Positions 1 to 6,082 of a stretch of DNA of 9,552 bases are shown one piece after another. Source of the stretch: Ramlibacter sp. (GTDB lineage Bacteria > Pseudomonadota > Gammaproteobacteria > Burkholderiales > Burkholderiaceae_C); NCBI GenBank assembly GCA_023701085.1, contig JAMPXR010000065.1:1-9552 (forward strand). The letters run 5' to 3'. The translations under genes and the position numbers were made by a program. How positions within the stretch are numbered: position 1 is the stretch's first letter; each line of letters opens with the position of its first letter. The notes under the pieces were generated by a model that was given only the letters and a program-made list of their open reading frames with translations, searched no databases and was not told the origin of the DNA.

Positions 1-1617
1 GCCGAGCATTTTGGCCGCGGCCGGGTTGACTTCCAGGTAGCGGCCTTCGCGATCGACCACCATGAAGCCGTCCAGCGTCTGCTCGATGTAGGAGCGCAGC
101 TTGCGCTCGCCTTCGCGCACGGCCCGTTCGGACTCGAGACGATCGCTGACATCGCGCAGGATGCCGCAGAACAGCCGCTGGTGGCCGACCTGCATTTCGC
201 TGATGGCCAGGTCCAGCGGCACCAGGCTTCCATCCTTGCGCAGGCCGGTGACCAGGCGCCCGATGCCGATGATCCTGGGCGTGCCTTCCGCCAGGTAGGA
301 CTGGATGTATGCGTCGTGCCGGCCCTGATCGGGCTGCGGCATCAACAGGCTCAGGTTGCGCCCGAGCACTTCGTCCCTGCTCCAGCCGAAAATCCGCTCG
401 GCCGCCGGGTTGAAGCTCTGTACGCTGCCTTGGCTGTCGATCGTGATGATCCCGTCCAGGGCGTGGTCGAACACCGCGCGCAGGCGCGCTTCGCTGTCGG
501 CGTGCTGCGCCAGCGCGCCGCGCAGTGCGCCGGTGCGTTGTTCCACCAGCGCCATCGCCCGGGCGCGCTGGCTCGCCAGCAGGCCGACCAGGCCCGCCAG
601 CAGCGCGCTGATCACCAGGCCTCCCGCGAGAATGGCCCAGGATTCGTTGGGCGAGGCGGTGCTGTGGAACTTGGGCAGGGCGACGAATTCCACGTCCCAA
701 CGGCGCTGGCCGAACTCGAAATCGACGCGCTTGGCCAGCGTGGGCCGGTAGCCGCCCGCCAGCGCCTTCTTGAGCTCGAGCCCGGTGTAGACCGGCACCG
801 CGCCATCCCGCACGTTCATTCCGATGATCGTGAAGTCCGGGCCGAGCGCGTTGCGGGTCATTTCCGCCGCGTCGAAGGCTTCGATCACGTAGCCGGTCAA
901 TGCCGTCTGGCGCTGCGCCGGGTTGCCTTGCGGCTGGAGCCCGGCGTAGACCGGTGCGAACAGCGCCCACACGGGTTGGTCTTGCGCAGCGGCATCCGGA
1001 AGACCCAGGGGCCCGGCCAGCACGCTGGCCCCGGATTCCGCGGCGCGCGACATGGCCGCGGCGGCGGCGGGATCGGCCTGCAGGTCCAGGCCGATGGGGC
1101 GGCGGTCCTGGTTGCCGAAGGAGCGGAAATACGCAATCGGGAAGTACTGGTTGCGCCGCTGCGTCGCCCGCACGCTGTAGCCGGCCAGGCCATCGGCGCG
1201 CGCCTGGCTCTCGTGCGCTTCGAGTTCAGCGCCCGGCACGCGCTGCGCATAAGCCACCCACAGTCGGTCGGGCGAGCGGTTGCCGGGCTCCATGGCATCG
1301 AAATAGGTCCGCCACTGCGCCCGCCCCGCGCCGCCGCTGGCCCGGAACAGGCCGGCGACCGAGCGCAGCAGAAGTTCGTCCGCGCCCAGCTGGCGCTGGA
1401 GTTCGGCCAGGATGCGGCCGGTCCGGTATTCGAAGCGCTGTGCCGTGCCTTCCCGCGCGATCTCGTTGGCCCGCTGCCACACCAGCAGCGTCGCGCCCAG
1501 GCCCGCCGCGAAGGCCAGCGCGGCCAGCGGCAGGGCACGCAGTCCGCCGAAGATGCGCCGCCGCGGCGCCGCGTTCGCGGCGTCTTGCTCGGGGGCCGAT
1601 CCGGCTGGGGACAACAT
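1..1617 (-). CDS. CHASE-PAS-PAS membrane sensor protein, C-terminus cut by window edge
   Basis: An open frame runs from an ATG at 1617 to base 1 without a stop, giving 539 residues. Residues about 28-47 form a first membrane segment, 60-250 resemble an extracytoplasmic CHASE ligand-sensing domain (conserved GLDLQADP-type core near 176-183), and 328-349 form a second membrane segment followed by a short coiled linker. PAS1 (about 380-495) is strikingly FixL-like: RHD-Y (433-437), IIGIGR (449-454) and RKDGS (460-464). His434 aligns with the FixL haem-ligating His and Arg454 with its distal Arg. A second PAS starts near 505 and leaves the window. The output domain (kinase, GGDEF or EAL) is not visible. 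No clear ribosome site precedes the ATG; an in-frame GTG lies upstream near 1700. It follows the CBS-PAS gene on the same strand by 135 bases, so co-transcription is possible. The domain calls are confident; haem binding is inference. Confidence 0.85.
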   Translation of the reverse strand, partial: MLSPAGSAPEQDAANAAPRRRIFGGLRALPLAALAFAAGLGATLLVWQRANEIAREGTAQRFEYRTGRILAELQRQLGADELLLRSVAGLFRASGGAGRAQWRTYFDAMEPGNRSPDRLWVAYAQRVPGAELEAHESQARADGLAGYSVRATQRRNQYFPIAYFRSFGNQDRRPIGLDLQADPAAAAAMSRAAESGASVLAGPLGLPDAAAQDQPVWALFAPVYAGLQPQGNPAQRQTALTGYVIEAFDAAEMTRNALGPDFTIIGMNVRDGAVPVYTGLELKKALAGGYRPTLAKRVDFEFGQRRWDVEFVALPKFHSTASPNESWAILAGGLVISALLAGLVGLLASQRARAMALVEQRTGALRGALAQHADSEARLRAVFDHALDGIITIDSQGSVQSFNPAAERIFGWSRDEVLGRNLSLLMPQPDQGRHDAYIQSYLAEGTPRIIGIGRLVTGLRKDGSLVPLDLAISEMQVGHQRLFCGILRDVSDRLESERAVREGERKLRSYIEQTLDGFMVVDREGRYLEVNPAAAKMLG

Positions 1618-1752
1618 GGCAACGGTTCGCAGTCGGCGAGGCTGATCTGTTTCTAGGGTAGCATTCTTGCGGCGCTGGACGCGCCCCGGGAAGGGAAATT
1701 TCGTCCCCACCGGTGCGTCCTGGGACGCGGGCGCCGGGCCGGCCGCGGCGCG

Positions 1753-2934
1753 TCAGGCCCGCTGCGCCAGCACCAGATAGCCTTTCGGATCGTTCTGTGC
1801 ATCGACCAGCACCGAGACCTGGAAATCGGTCTTGCCGGAAGTCGTGTCGACGAGGTAATGCCGCGTGCCTTTGGAGACCGTTTCTTCCTTGAGCGAGGTG
1901 CTGGCCGCCTGCCAGCCGGCGCGCTTGAGGGTGTCACGCAGGTCGGCTCCGCCGATGTCCTCCATGCGCAGACCCAGCACGCGGTCGACGGACGGTGTCG
2001 CGTAGGAGATCCGGTAGTCGAGGTCCGAGGCCAGCACCGCGGTCCCGGTGACGGAGCGAAGGATGTTGGCGAGCAGCAGCTTTTCGTCGATCACCTCCGC
2101 GGCCTGCAGGAGCGTGCGCGCCTGCAGCTCGACCATTTCCTTCAGGTAGGTCACGTACTCGCTTTCCAGGCCCCGGGCGACTTCGTGATGCGTGAGCAGA
2201 CCGCAGACCGCGCCCACGTCGTTGACCACCACCAGCCGGCGGATGTGCGCCTCTTCCATCGACTTCACGGCGGCGTGCAGCCGTTTGCGCGGCCGCACGG
2301 TGATCACCGGGCCTTTCATCACCTTCTTCAGCGTCAGGCGTTCGGGGTGCGCCTCCTCGTTGGACAAACGCACCACGTCGCGTTCGGTCAGCACGCCGGC
2401 CGGATGCCCGAGCGAGTCGGTCACGATGACGCAGCTCTGGTTCTTTTCCAGCATCTGCGCGAGCGCTTCGGCCACCGTGGCCGACGGCGGCAGCATGCAG
2501 AAATCGGTGCTCATCACGCCGCCGACTTCCTTGAAGTTCGTGTAGTACTCGATGCCGAAGTGGCGCATCACGTCGCCTTCGCTGGCGATGCCCAGCACAT
2601 GTCCTTGCCCGTCGGTCACCGCCAGATGGCGGATGCCGCGGCTGGCCATCAGGTGGTAGGCGTCCAGGCATCGGGTCTTGGCGCCCACCGTGATCACGGG
2701 CGCATGCATCAGGTCGACGCAGCTCAGGGACTTGAGCTTGCCGTTGTCATGGAGGGCGCGAACGATGTCGCGCTCGGTGATGATGCCCAGGATCAGCTCG
2801 TCCTCGATGACCAGCACCGAACTCACCGAATGGCTTTGCATGAGCGCCAGCGCTTCCTTCGCGGTCTGCTCGACGCCGACCTGGCAGACCTTGCGGGTCA
2901 TCACCGCGGAAATCAGTTTGCGGCTGATGTTCAT
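1753..2934 (-). CDS. Four-CBS-domain protein with C-terminal PAS domain
   Basis: This encodes 393 residues with no signal peptide or membrane segment, so it is probably cytosolic. Four CBS repeats occur in tandem at about 8-62, 72-126, 137-191 and 203-257, each with a hydrophobic strand followed by a G-(I/L/V)-x-T/S-x-x-D/E motif. CBS1 has T53-D56 and CBS3 T183-D186; CBS2 has S118-D121 and CBS4 T248-E251, so the canonical nucleotide-contact pattern is fully kept in two of four. CBS pairs commonly bind AMP, ATP or related nucleotides. A helical linker (about 258-285) leads to a small PAS-like domain (about 286-393). There is no kinase, cyclase, phosphodiesterase or DNA-binding domain, so it must act through a partner. 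The start is set by a strong GGAGGAG nine bases upstream of the ATG. The frame stays open further upstream to 3390, but that stretch is repetitive and lacks family features. It may be co-transcribed with the CHASE-PAS sensor downstream. The function is not established. Confidence 0.9.
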   Translation of the reverse strand: MNISRKLISAVMTRKVCQVGVEQTAKEALALMQSHSVSSVLVIEDELILGIITERDIVRALHDNGKLKSLSCVDLMHAPVITVGAKTRCLDAYHLMASRGIRHLAVTDGQGHVLGIASEGDVMRHFGIEYYTNFKEVGGVMSTDFCMLPPSATVAEALAQMLEKNQSCVIVTDSLGHPAGVLTERDVVRLSNEEAHPERLTLKKVMKGPVITVRPRKRLHAAVKSMEEAHIRRLVVVNDVGAVCGLLTHHEVARGLESEYVTYLKEMVELQARTLLQAAEVIDEKLLLANILRSVTGTAVLASDLDYRISYATPSVDRVLGLRMEDIGGADLRDTLKRAGWQAASTSLKEETVSKGTRHYLVDTTSGKTDFQVSVLVDAQNDPKGYLVLAQRA

Positions 2935-2943
2935 TGTGCAGTT

Positions 2944-2950
2944 CTCCTCC
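2944..2950 (-). promoter_or_regulatory. Strong ribosome binding site of the CBS-PAS gene
   Basis: The minus strand reads GGAGGAG nine bases before the ATG at 2934. It is the best Shine-Dalgarno match in this frame and decides the start against the longer open frame. A short inverted repeat (GGCAC-N5-GTGCC, 2952-2966) sits immediately upstream and could affect access to it. Confidence 0.8.
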
Positions 2951-3022
2951 TGGCACGGGATGTGCCGCTCGAAACATCTGGAAGCAATCCGCATGCCACT
3001 GCTTGGCCCCCCCGCTGGCCCG

Positions 3023-3055
3023 GCGCCGGCCCTGCGGGGAACGCAGGCCCGGCGC
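3023..3055. repeat. Long GC-rich inverted repeat (hairpin)
   Basis: The arms 3023-3036 and 3042-3055 pair over 14 positions with one mismatch (3030/3048) around a five-base loop. No T-run follows on either strand, so it does not look like an intrinsic terminator. It lies about 90 bases upstream of the CBS-PAS start and could be a 5'-leader structure or a dispersed genomic repeat. Confidence 0.7.
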
Positions 3056-3172
3056 GCACGGCTTTGCCAACGGCGGGAATCGACCTCCCATTGTTGAGTG
3101 GCGTCCTGCGGGCGGCCGGCAAGCGGCTGGGGCCCGCACCCGTCACGCCCGGGGTGCATAGAAAAACAGTCC

Positions 3173-3186
3173 GCACGCGCGCGTGC
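3173..3186. repeat. Perfect 14-base palindrome GCACGCGCGCGTGC
   Basis: The sequence equals its own reverse complement over all 14 bases. It sits centrally in the divergent intergenic region, next to two TGCAAA direct repeats, so a regulator-binding site is possible. Its alternating CG content means chance is a real alternative in such GC-rich DNA. Confidence 0.5.
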
Positions 3187-3394
3187 AAACCCTTGAATTG
3201 CAAAGGTTTTCCGCAAAACACCGGTTTGGCTGCACAAAGAAAATGTACTTGGCGGGCGGGTGGGGCGCCGCTCGCGGTCCACCCGCTGACTACTAAGCCA
3301 TTGATTTAAAAAAGAAAAATACGGGCGCACGAACCCTGGCATGACCGATGCTTTGATGAGCATGGCCGCTGGCTTGCCGAACAAAGCCAATTTT

Positions 3395-3400
3395 GGAAGG
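3395..3400 (+). promoter_or_regulatory. Ribosome binding site of the membrane-anchored receiver gene
   Basis: GGAAGG lies seven bases before the ATG at 3408. This favours that ATG over the in-frame TTG at 3393, which overlaps the site itself. Confidence 0.7.
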
Positions 3401-3407
3401 GTCTGTC

Positions 3408-4022
3408 ATGAGCGCACTACGCAAGGTTCTGGTCGTCGACGACGACCCCGTGGTCGGGATGAGTTTCAAGCGTGTTCTTTCCGGCAAGGGCTACGCCGTG
3501 ATCACCGCCGAGAACGGATTGGACGGGCTGGAAAGGATGCAGTCCGAGAAATTCGACGTCGTCTTCACCGATTTGAGGATGCCCGGCCTGAGCGGGCTGG
3601 ACGTGGCCGAGAAGGTCAAGGAACGCCAGCCCTGGGTGCCGGTCGTGATCGTGACCGGCTACGGCAGCAAGCCGAGCGAAGACCGCGCCCGCGCCGCCGG
3701 CGTCTGCGATTTCCTGAACAAGCCGCTGTCGCCCGAGATGATCGAGCAGAGCACGCAGCGCGCCCTGCTGCAGGCCGCGCCCGAGGCCGTCGCGGCGCCG
3801 GTTGCGCAGCTTGCACCCCCCGCCACCGAGGCGCCGCCGGAGAAAAAGCGCAACCTGTTCGTGAACATGGCGCTGTTCCTCTCGGCGCCTTTCATCGGCC
3901 TGCTGTACGCCGTGCTGCTGCCCTTCGTGGGCATGGGCCTGCTGGCCTGGACCGCCGTGAAGACCTTCCGCGAGAGCCGGCAGGCCGCGCGCCAGGCCGA
4001 GCCGCCGGTGGCCATCAAGTAA
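3408..4022 (+). CDS. Membrane-anchored single-domain response regulator
   Basis: The product has 204 residues. Residues 5-120 are a CheY-like receiver: acidic cluster D11-D13, phospho-acceptor Asp55 in FTDLRMPG, Thr83, and Lys105 in LNKP. No DNA-binding or enzymatic output domain follows. Instead there is an Ala/Pro-rich linker (123-145), a basic KKR stretch (146-148) and a hydrophobic segment at about 151-185 containing Pro161 and Pro172, then a basic tail ending in VAIK. The 33-35 residue hydrophobic stretch with positive charge on both sides fits either one long membrane helix or, better by the positive-inside rule, a membrane hairpin with both ends cytoplasmic. The cytochrome c gene follows after 27 bases with its own ribosome site, so the two are very probably one operon. 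No histidine kinase is adjacent. It probably tethers a phosphorylation switch to the inner membrane; the partner is unknown. Confidence 0.9.
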   Translation: MSALRKVLVVDDDPVVGMSFKRVLSGKGYAVITAENGLDGLERMQSEKFDVVFTDLRMPGLSGLDVAEKVKERQPWVPVVIVTGYGSKPSEDRARAAGVCDFLNKPLSPEMIEQSTQRALLQAAPEAVAAPVAQLAPPATEAPPEKKRNLFVNMALFLSAPFIGLLYAVLLPFVGMGLLAWTAVKTFRESRQAARQAEPPVAIK

Positions 4023-4036
4023 TCAACCCACTCGTC

Positions 4037-4042
4037 AAGGAG
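4037..4042 (+). promoter_or_regulatory. Ribosome binding site of the cytochrome c gene
   Basis: AAGGAG lies seven bases before the ATG at 4050, in the short gap after the receiver stop codon. This supports translation from a shared receiver-cytochrome transcript. Confidence 0.8.
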
Positions 4043-4049
4043 CCATAGC

Positions 4050-4385
4050 ATGAAAGCCATTCCCCTGTTTGCGGCGGCCGCCGCCGCATTCGCCCTGTCG
4101 CTGCCGGCCGCCGCCGCGGTCGATGCCGACGCCGCGGTCAAGCTGAGCAAGGGAAGCGGATGCACCAAGTGCCATGCGGTCGACAAGGCCAAGAAGGGCC
4201 CGGCCTTCCAGAAGATCGCCGCCAAGTACAAGGGCAAGGCGGACGGCGAAGCCAAGCTGGTCGACTTCGTGGTCAAGAGCCCCAAGGTCAAGCTCGATGA
4301 CGGCAGCGAAGAGGAGCACAAGGCCGTCGACAGCAAGGACTCGGCCCAGGTGAAGAACCTGGTGCAGTGGATCCTCGCGCAATAA
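4050..4385 (+). CDS. Small periplasmic class I-like c-type cytochrome without a Met ligand
   Basis: The product has 111 residues. Residues 1-23 form a signal peptide (Lys2, Ala-rich hydrophobic core, AAA cleavage region), so the mature protein is periplasmic. The haem attachment motif is C38-T-K-C41-H42. The downstream pattern (GPAF at 50-53, IAAKYKGK at 56-63, and a C-terminal helix ending NLVQWIL) matches the cytochrome c-551/c5-like fold. In that family a loop with a Met (GxMPxN type) supplies the second axial ligand. Here the equivalent region (about 80-97) reads DDGSEEEHKAV, and the only Met in the whole protein is the initiator. His90 lies where the ligand loop should be and may replace it. 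Lys content is high (KAKK and others). The gene ends just before an intrinsic terminator and is the last of the receiver-cytochrome operon. Electron donor and acceptor are unknown. Confidence 0.9.
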   Translation: MKAIPLFAAAAAAFALSLPAAAAVDADAAVKLSKGSGCTKCHAVDKAKKGPAFQKIAAKYKGKADGEAKLVDFVVKSPKVKLDDGSEEEHKAVDSKDSAQVKNLVQWILAQ

Positions 4386-4403
4386 GGGCGGCCGCTGCGT
4401 CGG

Positions 4404-4432
4404 GGCCGGGCCGCGCGCCCGGCCTTATTGTT
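4404..4432 (+). terminator. Intrinsic terminator after the cytochrome c gene
   Basis: A perfect 8-bp GC stem (GGCCGGGC, 4404-4411, with GCCCGGCC, 4417-4424) surrounds a five-base loop and is followed directly by TTATTGTT. It lies 18 bases after the cytochrome stop. The T-rich tail overlaps the last codons of the convergent fpr gene. Read from the minus strand, the same hairpin follows the fpr stop directly but has no T-run. Confidence 0.85.
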
Positions 4433-5198
4433 CCGCGAAGGCGCGCTCGATCACGAAGTCGCCGGGCTGCGAAGTGTTGCCCTCGCTGAAGCCGCGGCCC
4501 TCCAGCAGGTGCTTCAGGTCGCGCAGCATGCCCGGGCTGCCGCAGATCATCACTCGGTCGTGCGCCTGATCCAGCGCCGGGATCCCCAGGTCCTCGAACA
4601 TCTTGCCCGACTGCAGGAGATCCGTCACCCGGCCCATGTTGCGGTAGGCCTCGCGCGTGACGGTGGGGTAGTAGCGCAGCTGGCTGCTCACCATGTCGCC
4701 CAGGACCTCGTGCGCGGGCAGGTGCTCGACCAGCAGGTCGTGGTAGGCCAGCTCGTCTTTTTGCCGCACCCCGTGCACCAGGATGATCTGCTCGAATTTC
4801 TCGTAGGTCGCCGGGTCGTGCACGATGCTCATGAAGGGCGCCAGGCCGGTGCCGGTGGACAGCAGGAACAGGCGCTTGCCCGGCATCAGGTAGTCGATCA
4901 GCAGCGTGCCGGTGGGCTTGCGCCCGACGATGATGGTGTCGCCCACCTTGATGTGCTGCAGGCGCGAGGTCAGGGGGCCTTCGGGCACCTTGATGCTCAG
5001 GAATTCGAGATGTTCCTCGTAGTTGGCGCTGACGATGCTGTAGGCGCGCAGCAGCGGCTTGTCGTTCACGCGCAGGCCGATCATGGTGAAATGGCCGTTG
5101 GAAAACCGCAGCGATTGGTCGCGCGTGGTTTTGAAGGTGAACAGCCGGTCGGTCCAGTGATGGACGGACAGGACACGTTCCTCGCTGAAGGCGCTCAT
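4425..5198 (-). CDS. fpr: Ferredoxin--NADP+ reductase (Fpr)
   Basis: The product has 257 residues, the usual length for proteobacterial FAD-containing ferredoxin/flavodoxin-NADP+ reductases. It transfers electrons between NADPH and ferredoxin or flavodoxin in the cytosol. The FAD-binding barrel (about 1-100) contains R51-A-Y-S54. The NADP-binding half contains GTGLAPF (116-122), the VHGVR strand (141-145) and CGSP (219-222). The C-terminus reads PGDFVIERAFAEQ, as in the bacterial subclass with a short extension after the aromatic residue. The start at 5198 (MSAFSEERVLSVHHWTD) matches the family N-terminus, although its ribosome site is weak. It is divergent from the GST-like gene, and a 7-bp inverted repeat lies about 45-62 bases upstream. 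It converges on the cytochrome gene. In other bacteria fpr genes respond to oxidative stress or iron; no specific regulator is visible here. Confidence 0.96.
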   Translation of the reverse strand: MSAFSEERVLSVHHWTDRLFTFKTTRDQSLRFSNGHFTMIGLRVNDKPLLRAYSIVSANYEEHLEFLSIKVPEGPLTSRLQHIKVGDTIIVGRKPTGTLLIDYLMPGKRLFLLSTGTGLAPFMSIVHDPATYEKFEQIILVHGVRQKDELAYHDLLVEHLPAHEVLGDMVSSQLRYYPTVTREAYRNMGRVTDLLQSGKMFEDLGIPALDQAHDRVMICGSPGMLRDLKHLLEGRGFSEGNTSQPGDFVIERAFAEQ

Positions 5199-5242
5199 GG
5201 ATGTTCTCGGCCGTTGGGGCGCACGGCAGTGCTCGGGTGAAC

Positions 5243-5260
5243 CGCCAATCTTAATTGGCG
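5243..5260. promoter_or_regulatory. Inverted repeat in the fpr/GST divergent promoter region
   Basis: CGCCAAT (5243-5249) and ATTGGCG (5254-5260) form a perfect 7-bp inverted repeat around CTTA. It is centred about 53 bases upstream of fpr and 88 bases upstream of the GST start, a suitable place for an operator serving both genes. On the minus strand its centre also reads TAAGAT, a partial -10 match without a well-spaced -35. The regulator is not identified. Confidence 0.5.
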
Positions 5261-5338
5261 CGCAAGCGCCCTGCCCGGCAAAAGGGCATTCGCCCCTGTG
5301 GCGCGCGCATGCATTTCGGCTCTGGCCTAATGCCGCCC

Positions 5339-6082
5339 ATGCCAGACCTGTCCGACTTCGCCATCACCCGGAAATGGCCCGCGCTGCACCCGCGGCGGCT
5401 GCAGCTGTATTCCCTCGCGACGCCCAACGGCGGCAAGGCCTCGATCATGCTCGAGGAGACCGGCCTGCCCTACGAGGCGCACCGCGTGAGCTTCGAGGCC
5501 CAGGAGCAGCTGTCCCCGGAATTCCGCTCGCTCAACCCGTACGGAAAGATTCCCGCCATCGTCGACCCGGACGGCCCCGAAGGCCGGCCGCTCGCGCTGT
5601 TCGAGTCGGGGGCCATCCTGCTCTACCTGGCGGAAAAAACCGGCATGTTCCTGCCCCGGGACGCGGCCGGCCGCTACGAGACGATCCAGTGGCTGATGTT
5701 CCAGGTCGGCGGTGTCGGGCCGATGTTCGGGCAGGTCGGCTTCTTCCACCGCTTCGCCGGCAAGACATTCCAGGACAAGCGCCCGCGCGACCGCTATGTC
5801 GCCGAGGCGCGCCGCGTCCTCGACGTGCTCGACCAGCGGCTCGCCGGGCGGCGCTGGATCATGGGCGATGCCTACACCATTGCGGACATCGCCATCTTTC
5901 CCTGGGTGCGCAACCTGGTCGGCTACTACGAGGCGGGCGAGCTGGTGCGCATCGCGGACTATCCGCAGGTCACGCGGGCGCTGGCCGCTTTCCTGGCGCG
6001 GCCGGCGGTGCAGCGGGGGTTGGCGGTTCCTGCCAAGACCACCGGGCTCGAGACGGCGGCGCCGGTGGCTTCCGCCGCCTGA
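5339..6082 (+). CDS. yfcG: Nu-class glutathione transferase / disulfide-bond oxidoreductase, YfcG-like
   Basis: With the start at 5339 the product has 247 residues. The thioredoxin-like domain (about 20-105) carries LYSLATPNG with Thr28 and Asn30, the Nu-class signature in place of a catalytic Tyr/Ser/Cys; it also has the cis-Pro pair I71-P72 and the glutathione-contact pair E89-S90 in FESGAILLYLAEK. The helical domain contains the typical QWLMFQVGGVGPMFGQ run and a DAYTIADIAIFPW segment. E. coli YfcG and YghU use glutathione to reduce disulfides and have weak transferase activity; the same role is inferred here. The helical part resembles YfcG more than YghU, while a roughly 19-residue N-terminal extension recalls YghU. 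Start choice is uncertain: in-frame ATGs also occur at 5309 and 5330, and none has a good ribosome site. It is divergent from fpr, which fits thiol/NADPH redox balance. Confidence 0.9.
   Translation: MPDLSDFAITRKWPALHPRRLQLYSLATPNGGKASIMLEETGLPYEAHRVSFEAQEQLSPEFRSLNPYGKIPAIVDPDGPEGRPLALFESGAILLYLAEKTGMFLPRDAAGRYETIQWLMFQVGGVGPMFGQVGFFHRFAGKTFQDKRPRDRYVAEARRVLDVLDQRLAGRRWIMGDAYTIADIAIFPWVRNLVGYYEAGELVRIADYPQVTRALAAFLARPAVQRGLAVPAKTTGLETAAPVASAA

Larger units (their letters stand above)
2935..3407. other. Divergent intergenic region between CBS-PAS gene and receiver-cytochrome operon
   Basis: These 473 bases separate two divergent genes and have no convincing coding frame. The part next to the CBS-PAS gene is very GC-rich and holds the 3023-3055 hairpin. 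The middle carries a perfect 14-base palindrome (3173-3186) and two TGCAAA direct repeats (3184-3189 and 3199-3204). An AT-rich island at about 3295-3320 lies roughly 90-110 bases before the receiver gene and is the likeliest promoter zone, although no clean -35/-10 pair with standard spacing was found there. Promoters for both operons presumably lie here. Confidence 0.6.

Noticed and set aside
181..1656. 491-residue plus-strand open frame across the CHASE-PAS sensor
   Set aside because: It is antisense to a gene with clear CHASE and PAS domains, has a low-complexity Arg/Ala/Gly/His composition and matches no family. Long antisense frames are common at this GC content.
2951..2967. Sigma-54-like promoter (TGGCACG with GTGC at -24/-12 spacing) on the plus strand
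   Set aside because: It resembles the consensus with GG and GC at the right distance, but it is about 440 bases from the plus-strand gene, overlaps a short inverted repeat that explains the match, and no enhancer-binding regulator is nearby.
1858..3309. 483-residue plus-strand open frame opposite the CBS-PAS gene
   Set aside because: It is antisense to four recognisable CBS repeats, and its His/Arg/Gln-rich composition is that of a reverse-complement shadow.
3301..3314. FNR/Anr-type box starting with TTGAT
   Set aside because: Only the left half-site is present; the right half reads A-rich sequence instead of ATCAA, so it is not a supported anaerobic operator.
2935..3390. N-terminal extension of the CBS-PAS protein to a start at 3390
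   Set aside because: The extension has no domain, crosses the hairpin and palindrome region, and the ATG at 2934 has a strong ribosome site followed by a typical CBS beginning.
5255..5338. Longer N-terminus of the GST-like protein from a TTG at 5255
   Set aside because: The TTG lies inside the inverted repeat of the promoter region, has no ribosome site, and the added Arg-rich residues are not expected in the family.
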